The notes: generated from the sequence alone by a model not told the origin. A stretch of DNA of 64,000 nt from Aeromonas veronii (GCF_040215105.1 NZ_CP157875.1:2099501-2163500); one strand, 5' to 3'. Positions 1 to 8,566 are shown, counted from the stretch's first letter. Program-made: numbers and translations.

Positions 1-970
1 CCACGGCGGAGGCGCTCGGCCCGTACTGGTTGATGGCGCCGATGGGCAGCCCCAGGATGGCGCGCACGTGCAGGGCAAATTCGGAGAGATCCTGGGAGAT
101 GAGCGTCACCATGCCGGTGTCGTGGGGACGGGGGGAAACCTCGCTGAACCAGACGTTTTCCCCCTGCACGAACAGCTCGACCCCGAACAGACCGTAGCCG
201 CCGAGGGCCTCGACCACCTTGGCGGCGACCTCTTTGGCGCGGGCCAGGGCCAGCTCGCTCATGGCCTGGGGCTGCCAGGATTCGCGATAGTCGCCATCCT
301 CCTGGCGGTGACCGATGGGATCGCAGAAGTGGATGCCATCCACCGCCCGCACCGTGAGCAGGGTGATCTCGTAGTCAAAAGGCACGAAGCCCTCGACGAT
401 CACCTTGCCACGACCGGCCCGGCCCCCCTCCTGGGCATAGGTCCAGGCGTCGTCCAGCTTGGCAAGATCGCGCAGCAGGCTCTGGCCCTTGCCGGAGGAG
501 CTCATCACCGGTTTGACCACGCAGGGCAGGCCGATGGCGGCCACGGCGGCGTCAAATTCGGCCTTGCTCTGGGCGAAGCGATAGGTCGAGGTAGGCAGGC
601 CCAGCTCCTCGGCGGCGAGGCGGCGGATCCCTTCCCGGTTCATGGTGAGCTGGGTGGCACGGGCGTTCGGCACCACGTTCACCCCTTCCTGTTCGAGGGT
701 TGCCAGGGTGTCGGTGGCGATGGCTTCAATCTCGGGGATGATGAGATCGGGTTTGACCTGATTGACCAGGGCGCGCAGGGCGGCGCCATCGAGCATGTCC
801 AGCACATGGGCTTGGTGCGCCACCTGCATGGCGGGGGCGCCTGCGTAGCGATCGGCGGCAATGACCTCGATGCCAAGACGTTGCAGTTCGATGGCGACTT
901 CCTTGCCGAGCTCCCCCGAGCCCAGCAGCAGGGCACGGGTGGCAGAGGGGCGGGTGGCGGTTCCAAACAT
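1..970 (-). CDS. purT: Phosphoribosylglycinamide formyltransferase 2 (PurT), C-terminus beyond the window
   Basis: PurT makes formylglycinamide ribonucleotide from GAR, formate and ATP, the folate-independent form of the third step of purine synthesis, in the cytoplasm. The minus-strand translation begins at an ATG at 970 and runs in frame to the window edge, giving about 323 residues; the family is near 390, so roughly the last 70 are missing. An N-terminal nucleotide-binding segment with [14 protein letters not shown] is followed by an ATP-grasp domain containing [14 protein letters not shown] and, later, [22 protein letters not shown] ribosome site lies just upstream of the start. It is transcribed in the same direction as the permease upstream but is separated from it by a terminator, so it probably has its own promoter. 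I saw no convincing PurR box. Confidence 0.97.
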   Translation of the reverse strand, partial: MFGTATRPSATRALLLGSGELGKEVAIELQRLGIEVIAADRYAGAPAMQVAHQAHVLDMLDGAALRALVNQVKPDLIIPEIEAIATDTLATLEQEGVNVVPNARATQLTMNREGIRRLAAEELGLPTSTYRFAQSKAEFDAAVAAIGLPCVVKPVMSSSGKGQSLLRDLAKLDDAWTYAQEGGRAGRGKVIVEGFVPFDYEITLLTVRAVDGIHFCDPIGHRQEDGDYRESWQPQAMSELALARAKEVAAKVVEALGGYGLFGVELFVQGENVWFSEVSPRPHDTGMVTLISQDLSEFALHVRAILGLPIGAINQYGPSASAV

Positions 971-1029
971 TCGATCTCTCCTCAGGTTGATGGCCATAGT
1001 ACGGCCACCAGTGTGGCCAACGGGCGGAC

Positions 1030-1057
1030 AAAAAAAGAGGCACGCATGGCGTACCTC
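1030..1057 (-). terminator. Intrinsic terminator of the EamA permease gene
   Basis: Read on the minus strand, a 9-bp stem (1049-1057 with 1037-1045, one G-T pair, loop of 3) is followed by seven T. The stem overlaps the stop codon of the permease and separates it from purT. Confidence 0.75.
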
Positions 1058-1961
1058 AGGAAACGGACTTGTGGGCGCGCTGCTCCAGATGGGTCAGCAG
1101 CGTGATGGCGCCAATGATGATGGCGGCGCCGAGCCACAATCGGCCAGGGGGGGCCCAGCCAAATACCAGCCAGCCGGCCAGCACGTTCATGGGCAGCTTG
1201 GCAAAATCGAACGGTTGAACAAAAGAGGCCTCGGCCACGCTGTAGGCGCGGGCGATGGACATCTGGGCCAGCGCCGACAGCACCCCGGAAGCCGCCACCA
1301 GCAGCCACTGGGTCTGGGTCGGCCACTGCCATTCCGGCAGGGCCAGCATGGCGTTGAACGGGGTGCTGAAGATGAGCAGGTAGACGACGATGGTGTGGGA
1401 CGACTCGCTCGCCGCCTGATAGCGCACCAGCAGGGAGTAACCGGCCCAGAACAGGGCGGCCGCCACCGGCAGCAAGGAGGCCCAGCTGAAATCATCGGTC
1501 CAGGGCGCCAGGATCAGCATGGCCCCCACAAAGCCCGCCAGGGTGGCGAGGATGCGGGCCCGGCTCACCTGCTCCTTGAGCAGCAGGGCAGACCCCAGGG
1601 TGGCGAACAGCGGCGAGGTCATCAACAAGGCAATCCCCTGCCAGATGGGCACAGGCACCGCCAGCGCCCAGAGCCAGAACTGGATGCCGATGACGGCAAG
1701 GGCCACCCGCAGCAGGTGCAGACGCAACTGATTGGTCATCAGGGATTGACGCAGGCCGTGGCGGATGAGCCAGGGCAGCAGGCAGACCAGGGCGATCAGG
1801 TACTGGTGGAAGGCGACCTGGGTGGAGGCGAGGCCGAGCTTGAAGCTGACATACTGGCTCAGGCTGTTGACGGCGGCGAAACAGAGACCTGCCACCATCA
1901 TCCAGACTGCACCGGCAAAGGGGGAGTGCCTGCGAGGGAGTGCCATGGGATCCGGAATCAT
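1056..1961 (-). CDS. EamA-family (DMT superfamily) inner-membrane permease
   Basis: This 301-residue protein is almost entirely hydrophobic, with about ten predicted membrane helices in two EamA halves. Examples are [20 protein letters not shown] near the N-terminus and [17 protein letters not shown] at the end. The family exports metabolites or takes up small solutes; the substrate cannot be read from sequence. The length is typical. Two starts are possible: ATG at 1961 or, 15 bases in, ATG at 1946 (MALPRRHS), which has a GGA a few bases upstream. The gene stands alone, divergent from azoR, with a terminator over its stop codon. Confidence 0.88.
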   Translation of the reverse strand: MIPDPMALPRRHSPFAGAVWMMVAGLCFAAVNSLSQYVSFKLGLASTQVAFHQYLIALVCLLPWLIRHGLRQSLMTNQLRLHLLRVALAVIGIQFWLWALAVPVPIWQGIALLMTSPLFATLGSALLLKEQVSRARILATLAGFVGAMLILAPWTDDFSWASLLPVAAALFWAGYSLLVRYQAASESSHTIVVYLLIFSTPFNAMLALPEWQWPTQTQWLLVAASGVLSALAQMSIARAYSVAEASFVQPFDFAKLPMNVLAGWLVFGWAPPGRLWLGAAIIIGAITLLTHLEQRAHKSVS

Positions 1962-2091
1962 GCAAAAAAGTGCGGCGGATCATAACGGCAATCGTTTGTT
2001 CTGCCAAGGGCGGGGGGCTTGGCGCAAGCCTGGGTGGCGAGGAAGTGTCCAGACATCAAAAATTTTGAACAAGTTGAGCATCTATTTTCGC

Positions 2092-2145
2092 TTTCAGGGA
2101 TGAAAGCCAATCTTTATAGTTGTCTCCATCGACAGTGTGACTGTC
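2092..2145 (+). promoter_or_regulatory. Candidate azoR promoter with an inverted repeat just downstream
   Basis: TTTCAG at 2092-2097 and TATAGT at 2115-2120 are 17 bp apart and could be -35 and -10 elements. A perfect 6-bp inverted repeat (GACAGT, GTG, ACTGTC) at 2131-2145 would lie near the transcription start, where a repressor could act. No regulator is identified. Confidence 0.35.
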
Positions 2146-2172
2146 CAACTGATAACCAAATGGAGTCTTACC

Positions 2173-2760
2173 ATGGCCAACATCCTCGTACTCAAGTCCA
2201 GCATCCTGGGTCAATACTCCCAGTCCAACGCCCTGATCGACGGCTTCCTGGCCGACCACCAGGATGACAACGTCACTGTGCGTGACCTGGCTGCCCTGAA
2301 CCTGCCGGTGCTGGATGGCGAGCTGGCCTTCGGTCTGCGTGGTGGCGAGAACCTGAGCGAGCGTCAACTGGCCGTGCTGGCACAATCCGACGAACTGGTT
2401 GCCGAGCTGAAAGCGAGCGATCTGGTAGTGATTGCGGCTCCCATGTACAACTTCAACATCCCGACCCAGCTGAAAAACTGGATTGATCTGGTGGCTCGTG
2501 CTGGCGTGACCTTCCGCTACACCGAAACCGGCCCGGTTGGCCTGGTGGAAAATACCCGCGCCCTGGTGGTCAGCCCCCGCGGTGGCCTGCACGTGGGTAA
2601 TGCCACCGACCTGGTCACCCCTTACATGCGTACCGTGCTCGGCTTCATCGGCATCCATGATGTGGACTTCATCTACGCCGAAGGCATGGGCATGGGCCCG
2701 GAGGCGCAAGCCAAGGGTATCGAGCAGGCGAAAGAGCAGCTGGAAGCCTTGGCTATCTAA
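2173..2760 (+). CDS. azoR: FMN-dependent NADH-azoreductase
   Basis: AzoR is a flavodoxin-fold oxidoreductase that uses NADH and FMN to reduce quinones and azo dyes, protecting against thiol and quinone stress. The 195-residue protein has the family's N-terminal phosphate-binding loop ([18 protein letters not shown]), the central [17 protein letters not shown] segment and SPRGGLH near residue 140. E. coli AzoR is about 200 residues. I chose the ATG at 2173 over the in-frame one at 2137 because TGGAG lies eight bases upstream and homologues begin at [10 protein letters not shown]. The gene is monocistronic, with a strong terminator directly after it. Confidence 0.96.
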   Translation: MANILVLKSSILGQYSQSNALIDGFLADHQDDNVTVRDLAALNLPVLDGELAFGLRGGENLSERQLAVLAQSDELVAELKASDLVVIAAPMYNFNIPTQLKNWIDLVARAGVTFRYTETGPVGLVENTRALVVSPRGGLHVGNATDLVTPYMRTVLGFIGIHDVDFIYAEGMGMGPEAQAKGIEQAKEQLEALAI

Positions 2761-2786
2761 ATCCGCTTTCTACGCCAGACGAAACA

Positions 2787-2818
2787 ACAACGCAGCCCTC
2801 GGGCTGCGTTGTGTTTTT
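2787..2818 (+). terminator. Intrinsic terminator of azoR
   Basis: Twelve complementary bases on each side (2787-2798 and 2801-2812) form a stem with a tight CTCG tip, followed by GTTTTT. Confidence 0.9.
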
Positions 2819-2842
2819 AAGGATCCGGCCAGGCGGATTGGG

Positions 2843-3019
2843 TCAGTCTCGCAGGAAGTGGCGACAACCGCTGCCGACCAGCAGGCAGACGACGACCAGG
2901 GATCCCAGCAGCAGGCTGCTGAGCCACTGCTCGGTGCTGTCGGGTAACTGGGGGAAGAAGAGGCTGATCGTGAAGAGGGCGCTGATGATGATCAGGCTGG
3001 TCTGTCGGGTCAGGTGCAT
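2843..3019 (-). CDS. Small membrane protein of unknown function (58 residues)
   Basis: The minus strand encodes 58 residues from ATG at 3019 to TGA at 2843-2845. Two hydrophobic stretches (TSLIIISALFTISLFF and WLSSLLLGSLVVVCLLVG) would form a two-helix hairpin, with a basic tail CRHFLRD. An AAGGA site seven bases upstream of the ATG supports translation. It is convergent with azoR and shares the space after the azoR terminator. I do not recognise a family. The regular hydrophobic pattern and ribosome site make it more than a chance frame, but conservation is untested. Confidence 0.6.
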   Translation of the reverse strand: MHLTRQTSLIIISALFTISLFFPQLPDSTEQWLSSLLLGSLVVVCLLVGSGCRHFLRD

Positions 3020-3166
3020 GGCGTCGTCCTTGGCTAGTGGTGCACGGATAAATTATCCGCTCTGTGTGACAGCCTGATGTATCCATACCTCAGGCAACAG
3101 GTCATCCCACCTTAGCAGCTTTTGCCGTCAGAGCCAGCCCGGCTGGGCACTCTGTGATCCGGATCC

Positions 3167-3355
3167 CTATCTGAACTGCTTTTGCGCCGCCTGATAGTGG
3201 AAATCGCCGCTGGCGAGACGGGCTTCCAGGGCGGCCTTGTCCAGCTCCTGCGCGCGGCAGAGATCGTCGAGATCATCGTAGTGATCACGCAACTGCATGT
3301 TGATTGTGCTCAGCAGGATGTGGATGTCCATGGTGGCGAAGTTCTTGAGATTCAT
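3167..3355 (-). CDS. DUF4250 domain protein (62 residues)
   Basis: This 62-residue protein matches the DUF4250 pattern over nearly its whole length: a start like NFATMDIHILLSTINMQLRD, then DDLDDLCRAQELD, and an end resembling FHYQAAQKQFR. The family is small, helical and without assigned function. Its ATG overlaps the stop codon of the MarR gene upstream in an ATGA arrangement, so the two are co-transcribed and translationally coupled. That links DUF4250 to whatever the MarR protein senses. The function is unknown. Confidence 0.85.
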   Translation of the reverse strand: MNLKNFATMDIHILLSTINMQLRDHYDDLDDLCRAQELDKAALEARLASGDFHYQAAQKQFR

Positions 3356-3822
3356 GGTTGCTTCTCCTGATCCAGCAGGTGCAGCTGCTCGATGGCGTCG
3401 CTCACGCTCTGCAGATGCAGACGGATGCTCTCCCGCGCCTCGGCGGGCAGATAATCGGTGAGGGTGTGTTGCCAGCTGCCGGCCTCGGTCTTGAGCTGCT
3501 GGAACAGCACCAGCCCAGCATGGGTGAAGGAGACCAGGCTGATGCGCTTGTCCTGGGGGCTGCTCTCGGTGAACAGGATCCCTTTCTCCACCAGGCGGTG
3601 GATCTCGCGGGAGATCCGCACCTTGTCCATGCCGCTCGCCTCCACCAGCTCCTTCTGGCTGATGGGATAGTTGGGGCCGAGCACCATCATCAGGCGCCAC
3701 TGGGGCACCGTCAGCTGATAGCGCTGCTGGTAAAACTGTTCAAAGGTATCGCGCACCATCTCAGCGGCGTGTACCAGCTGATAGGGAGGGTAGTGGGCGA
3801 GCAGCTCAATGATTTTTGACAT
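3352..3822 (-). CDS. MarR-family transcriptional regulator
   Basis: This 156-residue protein is a winged-helix MarR regulator. The recognition region is QKELVEASGMDKVRISREI (about residues 64-82), followed by the wing SSPQDKRISLVSFTHAG. Length is typical. The start at 3822 (MSKIIELL) has an AGGA about eight bases upstream; the longer frame from 3918 adds 32 residues unlike the family. Its stop codon overlaps the DUF4250 start by four bases. MarR proteins usually repress their own operon and respond to small aromatic or oxidising ligands; the ligand here is unknown. A short inverted repeat (CTGCA, TCGGG, TGCAG at 3843-3857) upstream might be an operator. Confidence 0.92.
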   Translation of the reverse strand: MSKIIELLAHYPPYQLVHAAEMVRDTFEQFYQQRYQLTVPQWRLMMVLGPNYPISQKELVEASGMDKVRISREIHRLVEKGILFTESSPQDKRISLVSFTHAGLVLFQQLKTEAGSWQHTLTDYLPAEARESIRLHLQSVSDAIEQLHLLDQEKQP

Positions 3823-3972
3823 AAGGCATCCTGCTGTAACGGCTGCATCGGGTGCAGTTTCTCTTGATACTTTGACCTTGATGATACGGAACACAAGGGC
3901 ATTTGTCTGAGAATGCAAAAGAAAAATGTGCGGTGGCGCACGTGTCAGGCCGTGAAAAAAGTTTTAAAGGCG

Positions 3973-5205
3973 TCAATTGGCCTTTTGGGTCGCACGCTTT
4001 CTCAACCAGATCAAGGCATTGTGCCCAAGCCAGGCCTCTTTGCTCTGCAACGCATAGAGCGCCGCTTCGTCGCGGCTGCCCGCTTGCCATGCTTGGGGAT
4101 CCTGTTTTGGTAGCTTGCGCTGACCCAGCAGACAGGCGGGGACATGGGGATTGATGGCCATGGCCGCCGCCAGATAGGGGGCCGCCGCCGCGTCACCCTC
4201 CCGGACAAAGATCATCAGCGCCTGGTTGTAGCGCAGCCAGCAGGAAGCTTCATCAAAGCGCATCAGCAGGGCTTGAAGGGCATCCCACTCTCCCGACCGG
4301 GCATAGAGGCTGGATAAGGGGTGACGACTGCCCGGCTCATCGCTCACGCAGAGCGCGAGCAGGGCCAGATACTCGGCCCGTGCCCCATCGAGTTCTCCCA
4401 GCCGCAACAGGCAGTCGGCCCGCCCGGCCCTAGCCGCCAGCAAGGGGCGCGCCGCCTCGGCGCCCCAACCATGCCCGGCGGTGGCTTGCCAGAAGGTGTC
4501 ATCGAATTGCGGCTCGGCATCGTGGATTATCTTGTCAAACCAGCCGAGGCGCGTCCCGGGATCGCGACAGGCGGCCGCCTGTTCAAACCATGCTTGCCAT
4601 TGCCGGCTCTGCTCCGTCTCGGGCGCCTGCTGATCATCAGAGACAGAGAGCTGCTGATCCAGGATGAGCAACTGGTTGAGGGCCGCCTTCATCTGCTGAC
4701 GCTGGCGCTTGCAGAAATCGAGGAAGGAGAGCTCGCTGCCTGCGGCCTGGTGCAGCATCCGGGCCATGGGCTCGTCCCGGAACAGACAGAGTTCGGCGGC
4801 CAGGCTGTAACGCAGACGGGTAAGGGGGGCATTGAGATCGGTGGGGGCGGGCCAGCAGGCGAGGCCCAGGCTGAACCCATAGCTCCACTGGCCGAGGGGG
4901 TGAGTCTTCGCGAAGACCTGCTCAGGGGTCCCGGTGGAGAGACGGCACTGGCTCGGCAAAGCGAGCTGACCCTCATCGGCCAGGGTTTCCAGCTCGGTGA
5001 TGAGGTGGGAGAGGGCGGCGCCGCTCTGTGCATCCGGCTCGCATGCGTCTTCAAACAATCCACTCAGGGGGGCCTGCCAGTCCGGCAGTGCTGGCCCCGT
5101 CAGGCGGGCACAGAGGAAGCCATGCAGAGCCGGGTAACACAGCGTCTGCTGGCTATGTTGCTGAATCCATTGATTGAGAAGGCGGGTGCGAGTGGCTGGG
5201 TTCAT
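3973..5205 (-). CDS. UPF0149/YecA-like protein with a helical-repeat C-terminal half, function unknown
   Basis: The 410-residue soluble protein has an N-terminal part that recalls the UPF0149 (YgfB/YecA) fold: ALHGFLCARLTGP near residue 25 and QWSYGFSLGLACW near residue 105. After residue 200 the pattern changes to paired helices rich in Ala, Leu and Trp (RAGRADCLLRLGELDGARAE, RYNQALMIFVREGDAAAAPY) that look like tetratricopeptide-type repeats. This suggests a scaffold joined to a UPF0149-like domain. Function is not known. The gene stands alone and is divergent from cvfB. The domain reading is by eye and only moderately sure. Confidence 0.7.
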   Translation of the reverse strand: MNPATRTRLLNQWIQQHSQQTLCYPALHGFLCARLTGPALPDWQAPLSGLFEDACEPDAQSGAALSHLITELETLADEGQLALPSQCRLSTGTPEQVFAKTHPLGQWSYGFSLGLACWPAPTDLNAPLTRLRYSLAAELCLFRDEPMARMLHQAAGSELSFLDFCKRQRQQMKAALNQLLILDQQLSVSDDQQAPETEQSRQWQAWFEQAAACRDPGTRLGWFDKIIHDAEPQFDDTFWQATAGHGWGAEAARPLLAARAGRADCLLRLGELDGARAEYLALLALCVSDEPGSRHPLSSLYARSGEWDALQALLMRFDEASCWLRYNQALMIFVREGDAAAAPYLAAAMAINPHVPACLLGQRKLPKQDPQAWQAGSRDEAALYALQSKEAWLGHNALIWLRKRATQKAN

Positions 5206-5493
5206 CGAAGCGTCCTGTGGCGTAAACGGCGGCGCAGTCTACCCAAAAATGGGGTTATATGCAGCCAATGGGCGGCTGAATGCTGTTATTATCGCCAGGC
5301 GGACGTGCCGCGGGCCGGAAAATAGTGGCCCTGAAAGAGCAAGGGGCTAGGTCCCGACACGGCTCTGGGGTAACATGCGCGCCTGCATCGGCAATCGGGC
5401 CGGGCCTGCCCATCCTGGGGATGATGGCAGGCAATGCGCCTCCATCAGGGCCGGAAAAGCCGGCTCATCCGGATATTGAAAGAAGAGATCACC

Positions 5494-6366
5494 ATGTTAC
5501 AGATTGGCAAAATGAACACCCTCACCGTCGTCGAACTCGAAGAGCGGGGCGCCTGGCTGGCGGCCGGCGAAGAGTATGGCGAGCTGCTGCTGCCCAAGCG
5601 TCAGTTGCCGGAAGGTGTGGTCGAGGGCGGCGAAGTGTCCGTCTTCCTCTATCTGGATGCTGACTGTGAACCGGTGATCACCACCGACAAACCCTATGCC
5701 ATGGTGGGGGAGATCGTGGGTCTCAAGGTGGTCAATGCCAACAAGATCGGCGCCTTCCTCGACTGGGGCATGAAAAAGGATCTGTTCGTGCCAAGCCGCG
5801 AGCAGAACAAGCCCATGCAGGTGGGTCACGTCTATCTGGTACACCTGATGCTGGACAACGAGGGACGCATGGTGGGCACCAGCCGTCTCGAACGTTTCTT
5901 GCGCATCGACCGCATTCCCCTCAAGGCCGGTGATGAGGTGACGGCCCTGCCGGGCGAGCATACCCCCCTCGGCATCAAGGCCGTGGTCAACGGCCAATAC
6001 TCCGGCATGCTGTTCAAGAACGAGGTATTTGGCCGGGTGATGACGGGTCGGCCGCTGACCGCCTGGGTCAAGCAGGTGCGCGACGATGGCAAGCTGGACT
6101 TGACCCTGCAAAAGCCGGGAGTGACGGCGCGGATGGACGACGCTGGCGAGCGCATTCTGGTGCGGTTGCAGAAGCAGGGCGGCAGCCTGGCGGTGGGGGA
6201 CAAGAGTGATCCCGACCTCATCTACAAGATGTTCAGCATGAGCAAGGGCACCTTCAAGAAGGCCATCGGCGGCCTCTACAAGCAGGGCAAGATCGTCATC
6301 GAAGACAACTGCATCACCCTGGTCGATGCGCCCAAGGCCGATGCTGACGACGTGAGCGGCGAGTAA
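5494..6366 (+). CDS. cvfB: CvfB-type S1-domain RNA-binding protein
   Basis: The 290-residue protein matches the CvfB/YitL family: tandem S1-like OB folds followed by a C-terminal winged helix. Landmarks are KIGAFLDWGMKKDLFVPSRE (about residues 87-106), the typical second S1 strand pattern of this family, and FSMSKGTFKKAIGGLYKQGK near residue 250. In Gram-positive bacteria CvfB affects virulence gene expression; its RNA target in gammaproteobacteria is not established. I prefer the ATG at 5494 (MLQIGKMNTL), preceded by GAAGAG, over the upstream ATG at 5434. The TAA stop is followed directly by the GTG of the next gene. Confidence 0.92.
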   Translation: MLQIGKMNTLTVVELEERGAWLAAGEEYGELLLPKRQLPEGVVEGGEVSVFLYLDADCEPVITTDKPYAMVGEIVGLKVVNANKIGAFLDWGMKKDLFVPSREQNKPMQVGHVYLVHLMLDNEGRMVGTSRLERFLRIDRIPLKAGDEVTALPGEHTPLGIKAVVNGQYSGMLFKNEVFGRVMTGRPLTAWVKQVRDDGKLDLTLQKPGVTARMDDAGERILVRLQKQGGSLAVGDKSDPDLIYKMFSMSKGTFKKAIGGLYKQGKIVIEDNCITLVDAPKADADDVSGE

Positions 6367-6678
6367 GTGCCGAGCCCCTGCATCGGTCACTGCAAGGCCA
6401 AGGATGGACTCTGCCTTGGCTGCGGTCGTACCCTGACCGAGATTGGCCAATGGTCCGCCATGGACAGTGAAGCCCAGCTTGCGCGCATGGCGGAGCTGGA
6501 TGGCACGCGCAGCACCCATGCCTGCCCGGGTTGTGGCGAGCCGGCGTTTTGCGCCGTGTCGGCGGGAAGCGCCATTACGGAGTGCTGGTGCAGCCAGTTG
6601 CCGGCCCTGCCCATGAGCGAGGCGAGTGCCTGCTGGTGCCGCCGTTGTCTGGCCAAGGTGGTTGCCGCCCGGCCCTGA
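6367..6678 (+). CDS. DUF1289 plus cysteine-rich CWC protein
   Basis: This 103-residue protein starts with GTG directly after the cvfB stop codon, with no gap, so translation is probably coupled. Residues 1-45 are a DUF1289 motif (PCIGHCKAKDGLCLGCGRTL, four cysteines). Residues 53-98 match the CWC family (CPGCGEPAFC, ECWCSQLP, CWCRRCL). With eleven cysteines it likely binds metal, probably zinc. Neither domain has an assigned activity. A second DUF1289 protein lies at 31042-31293. The pairing with cvfB suggests an RNA-related role, but this is inference. Confidence 0.88.
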   Translation: MPSPCIGHCKAKDGLCLGCGRTLTEIGQWSAMDSEAQLARMAELDGTRSTHACPGCGEPAFCAVSAGSAITECWCSQLPALPMSEASACWCRRCLAKVVAARP

Positions 6679-6702
6679 GCAAACTTACTGGATTACAGAG
6701 AC

Positions 6703-6729
6703 AAGAAAGGCGCCATGGGCGCCTTTCTC
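6703..6729. terminator. Bidirectional terminator between convergent genes
   Basis: A 10-bp perfect stem (6705-6714 and 6718-6727) with loop ATG carries three A on the left arm and three T on the right arm. It lies between the DUF1289/CWC gene and the first DUF440 gene. Confidence 0.7.
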
Positions 6730-7051
6730 ATGCCTGCTGCTGGCGGTGCCAGCGAATATGCACATCGTGCTCGCTGCGATGACGGGGCAGCAGGAAGGTG
6801 GCGTAGATCACCTCGAATTCATCCTGATGATCCAGCAGCCCGACCCACACCTCGACCCAGCGCTCCATGTCGACGGGCACGCCGAGTTCGGTCGACCAGT
6901 CTGCATTGGGCAGGGTTGCCTCGACGGCGCCTCGCTGTTCGAATTCGAGGGTAATGTCGACGATTTGTTCGGGGGCCAGCATGTCGGCGGCCTGCTCAAG
7001 AAACTGATCATAGGCCCACTCGACCAGTTGATCCGGGCTACGTTGTTCCAT
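6728..7051 (-). CDS. Divergent DUF440 (HI1450/YciU, dsDNA-mimic family) protein
   Basis: This 107-residue acidic protein aligns with the DUF440 family, named for HI1450, whose charge surface was proposed to mimic double-stranded DNA. Shared features with the second copy at 8082-8408 are an AYDQFLEQAADML-like first helix, TLEFEQRG, an Asp-Trp pair, EVWVGL, and a closing FLLPR then HIRWH. It is further from the E. coli YciU sequence than the second copy and has a longer tail. Such proteins may bind HU or other nucleoid proteins; no enzyme activity is expected. It is not in an evident operon with mtgA: 275 bases separate them. Confidence 0.8.
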   Translation of the reverse strand: MEQRSPDQLVEWAYDQFLEQAADMLAPEQIVDITLEFEQRGAVEATLPNADWSTELGVPVDMERWVEVWVGLLDHQDEFEVIYATFLLPRHRSEHDVHIRWHRQQQA

Positions 7052-7299
7052 GCACTCACTCCAGGTACATCCAGGTGCGCCACTGTATCAATTATTGAAG
7101 TTGGGGGCCAGATCGGGGCGCAATGGCCCTGTCCATGGGATGATTCAGGAGATAAGGTTGATCGAGCTGTGCAGGTACAGAGGCAGGATGAGGGCAGCAT
7201 GAAACGACGACAGTTCAGGCGGCAGATCAAACGGCGGCGAGAGACCTGGTGGTGGCACTATTTGCCCCTGCACAGGGAGACGATTGGCGGTCATCTCGG

Positions 7300-7321
7300 G
7301 CCGGCAGTACAAACTGCCGGC
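7300..7321. other. Stem-loop just after mtgA
   Basis: Nine complementary bases each side (7300-7308 and 7313-7321), loop ACAA, begin six bases past the mtgA stop codon. No T run follows on the minus strand, so it may stabilise the 3' end rather than terminate alone. Confidence 0.5.
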
Positions 7322-7326
7322 AAAGA

Positions 7327-8097
7327 TTAATCGGTGCCGTGCACCCTGTTCAGCGTCACCTGACCGAGTTGCCCCATCTGGCGGCGGATCCAGGCAGAAC
7401 GCTGTTGTACATAGGGAGAGGGAGGGCTGACCCGGTAGCGCCAGGGATTGGGCAGGGCCGCGGCGAGCAGGGAAGCCTCGTAGCGCGTGAGGCGTATCGC
7501 GGGCTTGCCGAAGTAATGGCGCGACGCCGCCTCGGCGCCGTAGATGCCGGGGCCGAACTCCACGATATTCAGATAGACCTCAAGGATGCGGGACTTGTCC
7601 CAGCCCAGCTCCATCAACAGGGTGAACCAGGCCTCAATTCCCTTGCGCAGGAAGCTGCGATCACTCCACATGAACAGATTCTTCGCCGTCTGCTGGCTCA
7701 GGGTGCTGGCTCCGCGCACCCGCCGGCTTTGCTGATTGTGCTTGAGGGCCGAGCTGATGGCATCCATGTCAAAGCCGTTGTGCTCGGGGAAGCGTTGATC
7801 CTCGGCGGCGATCACCGCCAGTTGCAGCTCTTTTGAGATCTGCTCGAGCGGCACCCAGTCATGCTTGACCTCGGCCACCTTGGCGGGAGGGAACAGGGCC
7901 CGTTCCAGGCGCCAGGTCCACATGGGGGGATCGATGAAGCGCAGCAACGCCACCGAGACTATGGTGCTGAGCACGGCCGCCAGCAGCAACTTGACGACCC
8001 CGCCCAGCAGGCGGCGCATCAGCGGCCGCCGCACGGGGGCGGGCTCCCAGTCGTAGTGGCCAGGATCATCGGGATCCGGAATTACTGGGGTAGCCAT
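7327..8097 (-). CDS. mtgA: Monofunctional peptidoglycan glycosyltransferase
   Basis: MtgA polymerises lipid II into glycan strands at the periplasmic face of the inner membrane. The 256-residue protein has a cytoplasmic tail, one membrane helix near residues 32-53 and a GT51 domain. The catalytic Glu is in [16 protein letters not shown] (E99), followed by [14 protein letters not shown] and [20 protein letters not shown]. No transpeptidase domain is present, as expected for MtgA. The start at 8097 lies 16 bases inside the end of the upstream DUF440 gene, which suggests coupled translation. Confidence 0.97.
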   Translation of the reverse strand: MATPVIPDPDDPGHYDWEPAPVRRPLMRRLLGGVVKLLLAAVLSTIVSVALLRFIDPPMWTWRLERALFPPAKVAEVKHDWVPLEQISKELQLAVIAAEDQRFPEHNGFDMDAISSALKHNQQSRRVRGASTLSQQTAKNLFMWSDRSFLRKGIEAWFTLLMELGWDKSRILEVYLNIVEFGPGIYGAEAASRHYFGKPAIRLTRYEASLLAAALPNPWRYRVSPPSPYVQQRSAWIRRQMGQLGQVTLNRVHGTD

Positions 8098-8408
8098 TCG
8101 ATGTGGCAGAACTTCTCGTCGACACGACGGGAGAGCAGCATGCGGGCGAACAGGTGCTCATACTCTTCTTCGGCGTTGCCAAGGCCGACCCAGATCTCGG
8201 CATACTCCTCGTCGCTCACGGCAAAACCCACGTCCGCTTCCCAATCATCGGCGGGATCGCTCTCGGCCAGCAGGCCGCGGCTGTTGAACTCCTGGTTGAA
8301 CAGGGCGATCTCCTGCTCCGGCAGGTTGTCGGAGGCCAGCTCCATGAAGAGTGCGAGGGCGGTGTCGAGCAGTTCCTCGACGCTGTGCATTTCGTCATTC
8401 AAAGACAT
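8082..8408 (-). CDS. DUF440 putative double-stranded DNA mimic protein (YciU/HI1450)
   Basis: The 108-residue acidic protein matches YciU/HI1450 closely: [20 protein letters not shown], then [24 protein letters not shown], and the end [15 protein letters not shown]. The structure of HI1450 led to the proposal that it imitates DNA and binds HU-type proteins. The start at 8408 (MSLNDEM) fits the family; the frame upstream from 8459 does not. Its 3' end overlaps mtgA by 16 bases. A divergent paralogue lies on the far side of mtgA. Confidence 0.92.
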   Translation of the reverse strand: MSLNDEMHSVEELLDTALALFMELASDNLPEQEIALFNQEFNSRGLLAESDPADDWEADVGFAVSDEEYAEIWVGLGNAEEEYEHLFARMLLSRRVDEKFCHIEWLPQ

Positions 8409-8535
8409 AAGCAAGTCGGTTCCAGATAGGGGGAAGAAGCCTGAGCGGCTTGGCCGCACGGCGGCGGGCGATATTCTAGCTGGCCCCCGGGCCCTTGGCG
8501 AGATGCGCTGTTATCAGATGCGCATGTCGGGGTAA

Positions 8536-8566
8536 TAAAAAACCGGATCCTGGCAACGGATCCGGT
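8536..8566 (-). terminator. Terminator of the minCDE operon
   Basis: On the minus strand a 9-bp stem (8558-8566 with 8542-8550) is followed by six T (8536-8541). It lies 38 bases after minE. Confidence 0.88.

Noticed and set aside
68-1105. Plus-strand 345-codon frame opposite purT
   Set aside because: It is antisense to an unmistakable PurT and has the Gly/His/Gln-rich make-up of a GC-rich shadow frame.
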